This document shows positions 18,454 to 26,916 of a DNA stretch of 64,000 bases, one piece after another (positions within the stretch are counted from its first letter, which is position 1; each line of letters starts with the position of its first letter). The DNA comes from an uncultured Clostridium sp. Its GTDB lineage: Bacteria > Bacillota > Clostridia > Lachnospirales > Lachnospiraceae. The stretch covers positions 62,001-126,000 of the forward strand of contig URNT01000001.1 in the NCBI GenBank assembly GCA_900549235.1. The letters run 5' to 3'. The translations under genes were made by a program, and so were the position numbers. The notes beneath the pieces are model-generated. The model saw nothing but the letters and a program-made list of their open reading frames with translations, did no database searches and had not been told where the DNA came from.

Positions 18454-19353
18454 TCATGCTCCGGTATCTCCTCCTCCGATTTCCTGAAGCTTCCTTATGC
18501 ATTCCTCCATCTCCCTGGTTTTCCACTTATTTTTATGGATAAATACCTGCTGGTACATCACCGTATGAATGTCCTCCGCCTCCAGAATAATCAGCTCCCC
18601 CTTCTTCACGCTTTCCCTGGCCGCAAAAAAGGGAATGTAAGAGATTCCCCCATTTTCCTTTAAAAGCTGTATGATAAATTCCGTATTCCCGATTTCCACC
18701 GCAGACACAAGCTCTTTTCCCCGGGCCTCTAAAAATGCATCCAGCTCCCGCCTGTAATTCTCATTTTTCTCTGTAAGGAAACATGGCTCCTTAAGAAGCT
18801 CCTCCACTTTTACCTGCCTGCCCCTTCTCCCCCAATATTCCGCCGAAGCCACGAAGACAATGGGCTCCCTGCGCTCCATGACCTTGATCCAGTTTTTACT
18901 GCTCCTCGGACGATCCAGCAGGTAGATCAGATCCAGCTGGTTCTGATCCAGCATCTCATAAAGCTGTCCCGGCGAAGCAGTGGTGATCTTCACCGGCACT
19001 CTGGGATGACAGGTCCGAAAATACCGGAGCACCGCCGGAAGCTTGGAAAAGCACAGGGATTCCAGAGTCCCGATATGAAGGGGACGGCTTAAAAAGGGCT
19101 CCTCACAGGCCATTTCCTTTGCCCGGCTTACCTCCTTTAGGATCTGCTGGGCCTGTTCTAAAAACCGCTGCCCCTGCACCGTCAGGGAAATGCCCTTTCC
19201 CAGGCGGTCAAAAAGCCGGGTGTTAAGCTCCTCCTCCAGAAGGCGGATCTGCACTGTTACCGCGGACTGGGAATAGCCCAAAAGCCGGGCTGCCTTTGAA
19301 AAACTTTCCAGCTGGGCTGCTGTGATAAATGTATTGAGCTGGCGGAATTCCAT
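18454..19353 (-). CDS. LysR-family regulator, divergent from serine dehydratase
   Basis: A 299-residue protein with an N-terminal winged helix-turn-helix (FITAAQLESFSKAARLLGYSQ, residues 8-28) and a C-terminal ligand-binding domain. It is divergently transcribed from sdaAB with 116 bases between starts. This is the usual LysR layout, so control of serine degradation is inferred. The start follows AAAGGAG. Confidence 0.88.
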   Translation of the reverse strand: MEFRQLNTFITAAQLESFSKAARLLGYSQSAVTVQIRLLEEELNTRLFDRLGKGISLTVQGQRFLEQAQQILKEVSRAKEMACEEPFLSRPLHIGTLESLCFSKLPAVLRYFRTCHPRVPVKITTASPGQLYEMLDQNQLDLIYLLDRPRSSKNWIKVMERREPIVFVASAEYWGRRGRQVKVEELLKEPCFLTEKNENYRRELDAFLEARGKELVSAVEIGNTEFIIQLLKENGGISYIPFFAARESVKKGELIILEAEDIHTVMYQQVFIHKNKWKTREMEECIRKLQEIGGGDTGA

Positions 19354-19369
19354 GATTTTCTCCTTTGTT

Positions 19370-19419
19370 ATGAATATATTTCAATCATATCATAAAATAT
19401 ATGAATTTGATATATTCAT
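19370..19419. promoter_or_regulatory. Inverted repeats between lysR and sdaAB
   Basis: ATGAATATAT (19370-19379) and its exact reverse complement ATATATTCAT (19410-19419) frame the AT-rich divergent region, with a further ATGAAT at 19401. LysR regulators bind such dyads. A promoter-like TTGATA with TAAAAT 16 bases on lies at the right arm, reading toward sdaAB. Confidence 0.5.
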
Positions 19420-19469
19420 TTCCTGTGTTAAAATGAAATCATAACAATCAAAGAAACGAGGACGCATTT

Positions 19470-20147
19470 ATGTCATTTATCAGCATGTTCGACGTTTTAG
19501 GCCCCAATATGGTAGGCCCCTCCAGCTCCCATACGGCAGGAGCCTGTTCCATCGCCCTTCTGGCCGGAAAGATGCTTGGGGAGCCAGTCCGTCAGGCGGA
19601 TTTCATCCTTTACGGCTCCTTCTCAAAAACCTACAAGGGACATGGTACGGACCGGGCCCTTCTGGGCGGCATCATGGGATTTCATACCGATGATGTGCGG
19701 ATCCCCGACGCCTATGCCCTGGCAGACAAGGCGGGAATCCAGTATCATTTTTCCTGCAACGATATAGAAACGGAGATCCATCCCAATACTGTGGACATCT
19801 CCCTTACCGGTGTAAACGGGGCCTCCCTTTCCCTCCGGGGCGAATCCATCGGCGGCGGAAAAATCCGCATTGCCCGGATCAACGGCCTTGAAGTGGATTT
19901 CTCCGGGGATTACAATACCCTGATCGTGGTGCACAAGGACCGGATCGGCATGGCGGCTCATATTACCAGGTGCCTCAGTGAAGGCAGGGTCAATATTGCC
20001 TTTATGAGGCTGTTCCGGGAAGCGAAGGGCGATACGGCCTACAGCATTGTAGAATTTGACGGCCTGCTTTCTGATGAAGTCCGGGAGCAGATCCGGGACA
20101 AGCAGGATGTAGAGCAGGTGATGGTCATCCAGACCCAGGAGGTATAG
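19470..20147 (+). CDS. sdaAB: L-serine dehydratase, beta subunit
   Basis: 225 residues. The N-terminal segment GPNMVGPSSSHTAG (residues 10-23) is the family signature, and the C-terminal ACT-like domain (about 148-225) carries HKDRIGMAAHITRCL. With the alpha subunit it forms the iron-sulfur enzyme that deaminates L-serine to pyruvate and ammonia in anaerobic Firmicutes. It lies one base from sdaAA. Confidence 0.95.
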   Translation: MSFISMFDVLGPNMVGPSSSHTAGACSIALLAGKMLGEPVRQADFILYGSFSKTYKGHGTDRALLGGIMGFHTDDVRIPDAYALADKAGIQYHFSCNDIETEIHPNTVDISLTGVNGASLSLRGESIGGGKIRIARINGLEVDFSGDYNTLIVVHKDRIGMAAHITRCLSEGRVNIAFMRLFREAKGDTAYSIVEFDGLLSDEVREQIRDKQDVEQVMVIQTQEV

Positions 20148-20148
20148 C

Positions 20149-21018
20149 ATGGATTTTAAAAATGGCGCAGAGCTTCTTTCACTCTGCAATACACACAGGC
20201 AGCCCATTTCCCAGATCATGAAGGCCAGGGAATGTGACCTGACAGAAGTTTCCGGGAAACAGATTGAGGAGCGGATGAAACAGGTCCTTGAGATTATGAA
20301 ACAGGCAGCATCCAGCCCCCTTGATACGCCCCGCCGCTCCATGGGCGGGCTTTTAGGAGGCGAGGCCCAGCTGGTGGACAGGCACCGCAAAGAGGGGCGT
20401 TCCATCTGCGGCAGTCCCCTTTCCCGGGCTATGGCCTACGCCATGGCTGTACTGGAGGTAAACAGTTCCATGGGCCTCATCGTAGCAGCTCCCACTGCCG
20501 GCTCCTCCGGCGTGGTTCCCGGCGTGCTGCTGGCCCTTAAGGAGGAACACTGTCTTTCAGACGAAGCCCTTCTTCCCGCCCTCTATAATGCCAGCGCCAT
20601 CGGCTATCTGGCCATGAGAAATGCCACCGTAGCCGGAGCCGCAGGCGGCTGCCAGGCCGAGGTAGGCGTAGCCTCCGCCATGGCCGCCTCCGCCGCCGTG
20701 GAGCTGATGGGCGGCACCCCCGCCCAGTGCCTGGATGCAGCCTCCACCGCCCTTATGAACCTTTTAGGCCTGGTATGCGATCCCGTAGGAGGCCTGGTAG
20801 AATACCCCTGCCAGAACCGAAACGCCATCGGCGCGGCCAATGCCCTTACCGCCGCAGAACTTGCCCTCAGCGGCATCAAGCAGCTGATCCCATTTGACGA
20901 GATGCTGGCCGCCATGTACCATGTAGGAAAGCGGATCCCGCCGGAATTCAGGGAAACTGCCATGGGCGGATGCGCCGCCACTCCTTCGGGGTGCAGGGCG
21001 TGCCAGGGATGCAGCTGA
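20149..21018 (+). CDS. sdaAA: L-serine dehydratase, alpha subunit
   Basis: 289 residues starting at an ATG after CCAGGAGG. It contains AAPTAGSSGVVPGVLLAL (about 103-120), GCQAEVGVASAMAASAA, and the [4Fe-4S] cysteines in CDPVGGLVEYPCQNRN and the C-terminal GGCAATPSGCRACQGC. Length and motifs are normal for the clostridial type. It acts with sdaAB in the cytoplasm; a hairpin terminator follows. Confidence 0.95.
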   Translation: MDFKNGAELLSLCNTHRQPISQIMKARECDLTEVSGKQIEERMKQVLEIMKQAASSPLDTPRRSMGGLLGGEAQLVDRHRKEGRSICGSPLSRAMAYAMAVLEVNSSMGLIVAAPTAGSSGVVPGVLLALKEEHCLSDEALLPALYNASAIGYLAMRNATVAGAAGGCQAEVGVASAMAASAAVELMGGTPAQCLDAASTALMNLLGLVCDPVGGLVEYPCQNRNAIGAANALTAAELALSGIKQLIPFDEMLAAMYHVGKRIPPEFRETAMGGCAATPSGCRACQGCS

Positions 21019-21045
21019 CCCGGCTTTTTCACAATTAATTAAATA

Positions 21046-21088
21046 GAACCGCCAGCCATTCCCTGTCTGCAGGGCGGGCTGGCGGTTC
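21046..21088 (+). terminator. Terminator of the sda operon
   Basis: GAACCGCCAGCC (21046-21057) pairs with GGCTGGCGGTTC (21077-21088), followed by TTCTTTTTCT. The 12-pair perfect stem with a pyrimidine tract is a strong intrinsic terminator, possibly used from both sides. Confidence 0.88.
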
Positions 21089-21105
21089 TTCTTTTTCTAT
21101 CCTCT

Positions 21106-21591
21106 TTACTTCGTCGCAAACCGGTTCAGGAAGAAATCCGTAAAAGCAGCCAGCTCCTCCTCCTGGGCCACATACACATACAGCTTTTCATCCTCCAGCC
21201 AGTCATAGGCATTGATACCGATATAATTTTTCTTATCCGAATAAATCACAAAGGCATCGGTGGGATATTTGTTCCGGTAGGCCTTCAGGATCTCTGAACG
21301 GCGGTAATACACCGGCTCCCCGCAGCCGGAAAGGTCAGGAACCGTAGGAACCACAGCAATGGTCTGGGTTCCTTCATTCCAGCCCACGATCAGGTTGCCG
21401 ATCTTGGTTTTGCTGCCATGGACAAATCCGTAGTTGAAGCGGCTTACATCCTCCGTATAGCCAAAGATCAGCCGGTAGCTCTCTCCACTCTCTACCACCC
21501 CATCAAACAGCTTCCGCATCTTTGCGGCGTTGGCCCGGCTCTTTTCCATATCAATCTGGGGCCCCTTAAACAATTTGCCAAAAAATCCCAT
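21106..21591 (-). CDS. Uncharacterised small cytoplasmic protein
   Basis: About 161 residues from an ATG eight bases after GAGGAGG (MGFFGKLFKGPQIDMEKS). Earlier in-frame ATGs lack spacing. There is no signal peptide and no transmembrane segment. Visible motifs are GYTEDVSRFNYGFVHGSKTK and IGWNEGTQTIAVVPTVPDLSG-like beta stretches. No family is recognised. It lies downstream of a tetR-type gene with 13 bases between and is probably co-transcribed with it. Confidence 0.6.
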   Translation of the reverse strand: MGFFGKLFKGPQIDMEKSRANAAKMRKLFDGVVESGESYRLIFGYTEDVSRFNYGFVHGSKTKIGNLIVGWNEGTQTIAVVPTVPDLSGCGEPVYYRRSEILKAYRNKYPTDAFVIYSDKKNYIGINAYDWLEDEKLYVYVAQEEELAAFTDFFLNRFATK

Positions 21592-21604
21592 ATTCATTTC
21601 CTCC

Positions 21605-22222
21605 TCATGCTTGTGTATGCTTAAGTTTTTCCAGGTAATCGATGATCGCCTGGATCTGAAACTCCACAGTGTCATCCGCAGCCTCCGGAACCAGCAAAGG
21701 CAGTGTATCCGAAAGGGCCCGGCACATCACCATTACAGCCAGACACAGATTGATCACAAGCTGCACCTGGGCCTTGTCCCCTGTTATCCCGAAGCACTCC
21801 AGCACCTCCTTAAACAGGAGGAACTGCTTCGCCCTGAACACCCGGCAGCTTTCCTCTGACAGCCGCTTAAAGATAAGCTGCTGTTCCTCTATGGTCAGCA
21901 CAGCGATCCCGTATTTTTCCCCATAGCAGCAGGAATGTAAAAACTGCCAGACCCCTTCCCGCCAGCTAAGACCAGGATCTGCCATCAGCTTCCCTGCGTA
22001 TTCCACAATCCTCGGCTGCTGCAGATACAGTGCCTCTACGATCAGGTCCTCCTTGGTGGGAAAAAAGGTATAAAAAAATGTCCGGGAGATCCCTGCCTTT
22101 TTATAGATCTGTTCTACTGTAGTATGCAGGATCCCCTGCCGGGTCATCAGTTCCAGCCCCCCGGCGATCAGATCCCTTCGGACCTGCTCCCGCTCCTCCT
22201 CCGAATAAGCGACTCTCGGCAT
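21605..22222 (-). CDS. TetR-family regulator
   Basis: About 205 residues. The N-terminal helix-turn-helix (residues 10-55: RRDLIAGGLELMTRQGILHTTVEQIYKKAGISRTFFYTFFPTKEDL in segments) is a clear TetR DNA-binding domain; the rest is a divergent helical ligand domain. The ATG at 22222 follows GGAGGG. A palindrome just upstream may be its own operator. The ligand is unknown. Confidence 0.85.
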   Translation of the reverse strand: MPRVAYSEEEREQVRRDLIAGGLELMTRQGILHTTVEQIYKKAGISRTFFYTFFPTKEDLIVEALYLQQPRIVEYAGKLMADPGLSWREGVWQFLHSCCYGEKYGIAVLTIEEQQLIFKRLSEESCRVFRAKQFLLFKEVLECFGITGDKAQVQLVINLCLAVMVMCRALSDTLPLLVPEAADDTVEFQIQAIIDYLEKLKHTQA

Positions 22223-22276
22223 CTGTCCCTCCAAAATAAATACAAATTTAAAAATCTATCTTTATTTTATCACAAG

Positions 22277-22298
22277 ATCTGGTAAATTACAACCAGAT
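22277..22298. promoter_or_regulatory. Palindrome upstream of tetR-type gene
   Basis: ATCTGGT (22277-22283), eight bases, ACCAGAT (22292-22298). Perfect seven-base arms in the leader or promoter region of the TetR gene fit an autoregulatory operator. Confidence 0.45.
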
Positions 22299-22325
22299 TT
22301 CAAAATCCGAAAAAAAGGCCAGATC

Positions 22326-22946
22326 CTAGACCCCGCCTTTCTCCACCTCATGCTCCGGATACCGGTCCCAATACCCCCGGTACACCCGTTCCCGGTTCCC
22401 GTCCAGGTTCATCTGGTACATCCGAAACCGCACCGGAATATCCTTAGGCTGCCACTGCTCCTTATAGGTGTACTGATACTCCATCCCCAGCCTTTTCATC
22501 ACCTGGCCGCTGCGGGGATTGTTTATATCATGGGTGGCTGTAATATAAGGCAGTCCGTCCTTTTTCAGCTGCCCAATCACCGCCCTGCCCCCCTCCGTCA
22601 CAATTCCCCGATGCCAGAACTCCTTCCTCAGCCCATAGCCGAAATCGCGGCTTTCATCCATGCTCACATTGATATAGCCGATGGGAGCAGGATCCTCTTT
22701 TAAGCAGACAGCATAACGGTACCCTTGTGATTCCTCATAGATTCTCAGATACCGTTCTTCTAAAAATGCCTCCGCCTCCTCCCTGGTTTTCAGTGGAAAC
22801 CAGGGCAGATATGTGTTCACCTCTTTATCGCTGTATATGAGAAATACCGCCTCTGCATCCTCCTTTGTGAACCTTCTGAGGATTAGGCGCTCCGTTTCAA
22901 GAGCGGGTGTATTCACCCATACTGCGGATTTTTTATCCTGCGTCAT
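22326..22946 (-). CDS. GNAT-family acetyltransferase (RimJ/RimL-like)
   Basis: 206 residues with the RimJ/RimL start (TERLILRRFTKEDAEAVFLI), the acetyl-CoA loop near GYGLRKEFWHRGIVTEGG and the late motif NNPRSGQVMKRLGMEY. It overlaps the end of the MobA-ModE fusion gene by 14 bases and so is co-transcribed with it. The acceptor is unknown. Confidence 0.85.
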   Translation of the reverse strand: MTQDKKSAVWVNTPALETERLILRRFTKEDAEAVFLIYSDKEVNTYLPWFPLKTREEAEAFLEERYLRIYEESQGYRYAVCLKEDPAPIGYINVSMDESRDFGYGLRKEFWHRGIVTEGGRAVIGQLKKDGLPYITATHDINNPRSGQVMKRLGMEYQYTYKEQWQPKDIPVRFRMYQMNLDGNRERVYRGYWDRYPEHEVEKGGV

Positions 22947-23859
22947 TTTCTTTCCCTCCTGAAAAATGCTTCTGAAACAGCTCCGAAAGTACAGACTCTG
23001 CTTCCTCCCGAAATGCGCTGTAACAGTTCATCATGTGTTTTGCCTCCTCAGTCAGGCGGGAGAAGCCTCCGTTTCTGCCGCCCTGCCTGGTTTCAAGGAC
23101 AGGCACCCCAAGCTGTTCCTCCATAACAGCAATAATCTTTCTCCCCTTAGTGTAGGACATTCCCATATGCTCACAGGCCCTGGACAGGGAGCCAAATTCC
23201 TCTGTCAGCTGAAGCAGGTGATGGACACCCGGGCCGTAAAATCCCTTTTCCCTGCTGATCCTGATCTGAAAGGAAGCCCTGAGCTTTGTAAGATCGTGAT
23301 CCGGCAGAAGGCGCTCATAAGCCGTTCCAAGCTTCCCCTCTGCCAAAATGCCTGCATCATCTGTTTCAATGATCTGCTTTCTGATCCCGGCGGACTGCAT
23401 GGCCCCCTTAAGCCCTCCGCCTCCGTTATAGGAAAGAATCCTGTCAAAACATTCTGCCCGAAGCAGCACAGGATGGCCGCAGCGTCCGCGGTAAGCCGGA
23501 ATCCGGGCCTCCTCACAGCCGCCTAAAAGCTGCTCAACCGTCTGCCTGGAAAACATGGGAATATCCGCATAGGTGATCAGCACCCCCCTGCACTTATCCT
23601 TCAAATAAAAAAGTCCCTTTTTTATACTGTCAAGCATCTCTCCCTCTGCCGACGCGGTGAGAAAAACAAGATCCATAGCAGGAACCAGCTTCTGTGGAAG
23701 CTCATTCTCATCTCCCACAACAACAATACGCCGGATCCCGGCCAGCTTAAAAAGCGTTACGATCCGTTCCAGAGCTGTGATGGCGCCAAGCTGCTTTTCC
23801 GGCGTAAATCTGTCCTTCCGATCTGTTTTTCCTGCAGCAATGATCAATGCGGCTGTCAT
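22933..23859 (-). CDS. MobA-like nucleotidyltransferase fused to a ModE-type DNA-binding domain
   Basis: 308 residues in two parts. Residues 1-190 are an NTP-transferase fold of the MobA/MocA kind: ALIIAAGKTDRKDRFTPEKQL at the nucleotide loop and ITYADIPMF with the metal-binding Asp. Residues 200-300 resemble the N-terminal winged helix of ModE (FYGPGVHHLLQLTEEFGSLSRACE, SYTKGRKII, RQGGRNGGFSRLT). MobA/MocA enzymes activate molybdopterin with CMP or GMP; ModE domains regulate molybdate genes. The fusion next to a FecCD-type transporter suggests control of molybdenum or tungsten uptake and cofactor use. Confidence 0.8.
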   Translation of the reverse strand: MTAALIIAAGKTDRKDRFTPEKQLGAITALERIVTLFKLAGIRRIVVVGDENELPQKLVPAMDLVFLTASAEGEMLDSIKKGLFYLKDKCRGVLITYADIPMFSRQTVEQLLGGCEEARIPAYRGRCGHPVLLRAECFDRILSYNGGGGLKGAMQSAGIRKQIIETDDAGILAEGKLGTAYERLLPDHDLTKLRASFQIRISREKGFYGPGVHHLLQLTEEFGSLSRACEHMGMSYTKGRKIIAVMEEQLGVPVLETRQGGRNGGFSRLTEEAKHMMNCYSAFREEAESVLSELFQKHFSGGKENDAG

Positions 23860-23938
23860 AAAAAATCCTCCCTTCCAGACAAATGAAACACCCCAAATAT
23901 ATCATACCGGAACACTCATTTCAACCGGCAGAAAAGCA

Positions 23939-23975
23939 AAGAACGCCCGGTTCCTCGTTCCAGGCGTTCTTTTAT
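23939..23975 (-). terminator. Terminator after the binding-protein gene
   Basis: AAGAACGCC and GGCGTTCTT form a nine-pair stem ending in TTTTAT on the plus strand and pyrimidine-rich sequence on the minus strand. It separates the binding-protein gene from the MobA-ModE gene, both of which read leftward. Confidence 0.75.
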
Positions 23976-23979
23976 ACAG

Positions 23980-25131
23980 CTACAGAGTTCCCTTTAAAAG
24001 TTTCTCCATCTGCTCATCCGTCAGATCCACATGATAGAACAGGTCAAAAAACTCATGAACCTCCTCTTTCACATCACAGTTGATAAATTCAGGATAGATC
24101 AGGGCAGAAAACCATCTCATACCGATCAGACGGTTTGGCCCCGGCGGGCGGTCAACCCAGCTGAAGGGGGCATTGGGAGTTCCATATACCTTAAGCTCCT
24201 GTACCGCCTTCAGGGAAGCGTAATCAGGATTCTTAAGAATGACCTCAGCCGCAGCGCTTCCACTCATATCTGCCTTTGGTTCTCCGTTTACAATGATCAC
24301 ATCCGGATCCCACGCCAACAGCTGTTCTGCGGAGATCTGCACACGGGAGCCGTCTCCCAGTTCAAGCTCTGCAACGTTGATCGCGTTGATGGCATCCAGG
24401 ATCTGGGCGTGAGAGGATCCGGCCGGCGCAGTTTCAAGAGAATCCTCTCCGTTGCCGTAATAAACACGGACCCGCTTCTCCTCCGGAATATCAGCAAGAG
24501 ACTGAATATCGCCAAAGGTTTTCTCCGCATAAGCGGCAAGAGCCTCTCCCTGCTCCTCTGTCCCCAGAAGCTCACCCATAAAGCGAAACGCTTCAGCAGA
24601 ATGATTCAGCTGGCTGTCCACAGCCACCACCGGGATACCAAGACGTTCCGACATGGCATCACAGTCTGAGATCATGGCGTCATTGATGGTTCCGCAGTTC
24701 ACTGCGATGGTGGGGCCTGCCGCGATCACTGCCTCATAGTTGATGGCATCCCCCATTCCGAAATTAGGCAGGCTCTGATACTCCTCCAGAATAATGGATT
24801 TTTCCGTATCATTTAAGTCGTAATTCCAGCCTAACAGCTTGTCCGGCGCGATCATATACAGAAAAATGGCGGACACAGGCGACGCAGAAAAGACAGAGTC
24901 GATTTCCCCAGGTACCTCTACTCTGCGGCCGGCCATATCCGTAATCTCCCGGAGGGCTGGCTCCTCCGGCTCCTGGTTTTCGGCTGTCTCCTTCTGGGAA
25001 GGCGCCTGGCTTTCAGTCGTCACAGGCTGAGACTCCTTAGGTGGATCTTCTGTCCTGGTACAGCCCACGGACAGGCCTGCCGCTACTGTAAGGGCCAGAA
25101 GTATGGCAGGCAATCGTTTTGGTGTTTTCAT
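23980..25131 (-). CDS. Metal-oxyanion or chelate ABC transporter binding lipoprotein
   Basis: 383 residues with a lipoprotein signal ending LSVGC near residue 24 and a Glu/Pro/Thr linker. A BtuF/FepB-type class III binding fold follows: EITDMAGRRVEVPGEIDSVF, then INYEAVIAAGPTIAV, and near the end FSWVDRPPGPNRLIGMRW. The last motif recurs in clostridial and MolA-like proteins for molybdate or tungstate. It is divergent from the permease gene. The substrate is inferred from the neighbouring MobA-ModE fusion; iron-siderophore uptake is the alternative. Confidence 0.82.
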   Translation of the reverse strand: MKTPKRLPAILLALTVAAGLSVGCTRTEDPPKESQPVTTESQAPSQKETAENQEPEEPALREITDMAGRRVEVPGEIDSVFSASPVSAIFLYMIAPDKLLGWNYDLNDTEKSIILEEYQSLPNFGMGDAINYEAVIAAGPTIAVNCGTINDAMISDCDAMSERLGIPVVAVDSQLNHSAEAFRFMGELLGTEEQGEALAAYAEKTFGDIQSLADIPEEKRVRVYYGNGEDSLETAPAGSSHAQILDAINAINVAELELGDGSRVQISAEQLLAWDPDVIIVNGEPKADMSGSAAAEVILKNPDYASLKAVQELKVYGTPNAPFSWVDRPPGPNRLIGMRWFSALIYPEFINCDVKEEVHEFFDLFYHVDLTDEQMEKLLKGTL

Positions 25132-25185
25132 TATCCTTCTCCTTTTTTATTTTCCCCGCTCTTCATTGACATTGAGATGGGTTCG

Positions 25186-25226
25186 CGTTATACTTTTAAA
25201 AGCGAATCGCTTTTAAAAGTATAACG
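25186..25226. promoter_or_regulatory. Perfect 41-bp palindrome in the divergent transporter promoter region
   Basis: Arms of 20 bases (25186-25205 and 25207-25226) around one central base; the outer ends read CGTTATAC and GTATAACG, the inner part CTTTTAAAAGCG. It sits between the divergently transcribed binding-protein and permease genes. The CGTTAT...ATAACG ends recall ModE operators, and a ModE-type domain is encoded nearby. Binding is inferred. Confidence 0.6.
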
Positions 25227-25288
25227 ATCTATGTGTAACATAACATTCAAGCGGCGGTTTGTCAAGTCTGAAAAAAAGGAGAACGGCT

Positions 25289-26329
25289 ATGCATATGAGC
25301 CACAGAGAGGTTCAAAATGAAGCCGCCAGACGGCGGTACTATTATATTCTGCTGTTTGGTATGCTGATCCTTTTGTCCGGGATCATACTATTTTCATTCT
25401 GGGTGGGGTATTATCCCCTCTCTCCCTCTCAGGTGGTAAAAGCATTTTTATCCAGACTGGGCTATGAGGGGGAGATTCTGCCTCAGGCTGTTACCATTTT
25501 CTGGAGCATCCGGCTTCCCCGGATTCTGTCTGCTGTTTTTATCGGCGCCTCCTTGTCTGTAGCCGGCTCCGCCTATCAGGGGATGTTCCGGAACCCGCTG
25601 GTATCTCCGGATATTTTAGGGGTATCCTCCGGCGCCAGCCTGGGGGCGGCTTTTGCTATTTTAAACGGCGCCTCTAACTGGATGGTGCAGATTTCTGCCT
25701 TTGCCGGCGGTATAGCGGCGGTGGCTGCCTCTTATCTGATCAGCCGCAGATCCGCCCACACCCAGACCCTCAGCCTTGTGCTTACCGGCTCCATGATCAT
25801 GTCCCTCTGCAATGCCGGAGTCACCATGATTAAATACGTGGCTGATCCCAACGACGTCCTGCAGCAGATCACCTTCTGGCTGATGGGAAGCCTTGCCAAA
25901 ACAAGCCTTGACGCTTTTTGCTGGAGCGTCCTTCCCATGATGGCAGGCCTGGTTTTAATCTTTCTCTTCCGCTGGCAGATCAATCTTCTGACCCTGGACG
26001 AGGAGGAAGCAAAAAGCCTGGGGATCAATATCCGCCGTTACCGGCTGATCTTTATCACTGCGTCCACCCTTCTAAGCGCCTCTGCCGTCTGCCTGGGAGG
26101 ACTGATCGGATGGGTAGGGCTGATGATCCCCCATCTGGCCAGAGCCCTTGTAGGGGCTGATTACGGACGGCTGATCCCGGCCAGCGCCATACTCGGCGCC
26201 GGGTATCTGGTGCTGATGGACGATATTGCCCGCTCCGTCCTATCTATGGAGCTGCCCCTTGGCGTTGTAACCAGTATCATGGGTGCGCCCTTCTTTATTT
26301 ACCTTATTATCAAACGAAAGGAACAATAG
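25289..26329 (+). CDS. FecCD-family ABC transporter permease
   Basis: About 346 residues from the ATG at 25289, which follows AAAAGGAGAACGGCT; a TTG ten codons earlier is not needed. Around nine to ten transmembrane helices are predicted. Family motifs are WSIRLPRILSAVFIGASLSVAGSAYQGMFRNPL and GLIGWVGLMIPHLARALVGAD. It pairs with the ATPase gene eight bases downstream, which the prophage interrupts, so the importer is probably non-functional in this lysogen. Confidence 0.93.
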   Translation: MHMSHREVQNEAARRRYYYILLFGMLILLSGIILFSFWVGYYPLSPSQVVKAFLSRLGYEGEILPQAVTIFWSIRLPRILSAVFIGASLSVAGSAYQGMFRNPLVSPDILGVSSGASLGAAFAILNGASNWMVQISAFAGGIAAVAASYLISRRSAHTQTLSLVLTGSMIMSLCNAGVTMIKYVADPNDVLQQITFWLMGSLAKTSLDAFCWSVLPMMAGLVLIFLFRWQINLLTLDEEEAKSLGINIRRYRLIFITASTLLSASAVCLGGLIGWVGLMIPHLARALVGADYGRLIPASAILGAGYLVLMDDIARSVLSMELPLGVVTSIMGAPFFIYLIIKRKEQ

Positions 26330-26336
26330 ACAGCAT

Positions 26337-26464
26337 ATGTTACTGGAGATCAACCAGGTTTATGGAGGCTATGGAAATGGAGATATTGTAAAGGGGATCA
26401 GCTGCAGCGCCGATCTGGGGGATGTGCTGTGTCTTGTAGGGCCGAATGGCTGCGGCAAAACCAC
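26337..26464 (+). pseudogene. 5' part of ABC transporter ATPase, interrupted by the prophage
   Basis: It encodes MLLEINQVYGGYGNGD and onward to VGPNGCGKTT, i.e. up to the Walker A threonines, where the phage begins. After the junction the frame runs 30 codons into phage sequence to a stop at 26555. Joined to 60266-60980 the original gene is 843 bases, 280 residues, with no frame damage. Precise excision would restore it, but Mu-like phages rarely excise precisely. Confidence 0.92.
26460..26464. repeat. Left copy of the 5-bp target duplication (ACCAC)
   Basis: ACCAC at 26460-26464 recurs at 60261-60265. Removing 26465-60265 restores AAA ACC ACC CTG TTC of the ATPase. A five-base duplication is what Mu-type transposition makes. 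Confidence 0.92.
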
Positions 26465-26470
26465 TGTAGC

Positions 26471-26512
26471 TTTTCGCGCAAAATGCAAAATATTTTCGCA
26501 TCATTTGCAAAA
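26471..26512. repeat. Left-end tandem repeats
   Basis: Two imperfect 20-base copies with a 22-base period: TTTTCGCGCAAAATGCAAAA at 26471-26490 and TTTTCGCATCATTTGCAAAA at 26493-26512. Directly inside the left terminus, they are candidate transposase-binding sites. Confidence 0.5.
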
Positions 26513-26529
26513 ACCTATTTTAAAAACAG

Positions 26530-26577
26530 AAAAAGGACGTTTTAAAGGGCTGTAAAATACCCTCTAAAACGTCCTTT
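26530..26577 (-). terminator. Terminator at the left end of the prophage
   Basis: AAAAGGACGTTTTA and its complement TAAAACGTCCTTTT surround an inner AAGGG/CCCT pairing. The stem follows the stop codon of the HTH gene and ends the rightmost-to-left phage transcript. It is symmetrical enough to stop host transcription entering from the ATPase side. Confidence 0.85.
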
Positions 26578-26579
26578 TC

Positions 26580-26852
26580 CTACTGCTTTTTCTTCGGCTT
26601 TCGGTTTCCATGCTCTTCAACAATCAGATCTTTTCCCGTGATTTTGTGCTGATTCGGTACATATTCAATTAGATCTGAAATATCGCACTCTAATACTTCA
26701 CAAATCTTGTCAACGTGATCCAGGTTTATACGGGTTACGAATTCGTGATACCATTCGTTGATTGTACTTGGCCGGATTCCAGTGGCTTCTGCAAGATCTT
26801 TCTGCGTCCACCTTTTTTCTCCAAGAAGCCGTGATAAATGAATTTTAATCAT
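26580..26852 (-). CDS. XRE-type helix-turn-helix regulator at phage left end
   Basis: About 90 residues from an ATG at 26852, eight bases after AAAGGGG; an ATG three codons upstream is too close to the ribosome site. A helix-turn-helix occupies residues 12-35 (KRWTQKDLAEATGIRPSTINEW), and residues 40-65 match the small Cro/C1 family (VDKICEVLECDISDLIEY). The tail is lysine-rich. A palindrome ATAACG-N5-CGTTAT overlaps its promoter. It is the most distal gene from the transposase end and may be expressed separately; whether it binds the palindrome is inference. Confidence 0.82.
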   Translation of the reverse strand: MIKIHLSRLLGEKRWTQKDLAEATGIRPSTINEWYHEFVTRINLDHVDKICEVLECDISDLIEYVPNQHKITGKDLIVEEHGNRKPKKKQ

Positions 26853-26916
26853 GATATCCATGCCCCTTTGCTGGTTATTTTAGCACGGGGGCACTCTTTA
26901 AAAGTCATTTTGTTAT

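Noticed and set aside
25186..25226. Considered as a bidirectional terminator
   Set aside because: It lies upstream of two divergent starts, not after genes, and has no T-run at its ends.
26283..26555. 90-codon frame running from the ATPase into the phage
   Set aside because: Its last 30 codons are phage-end DNA; it is a truncated pseudogene product, not a native gene.
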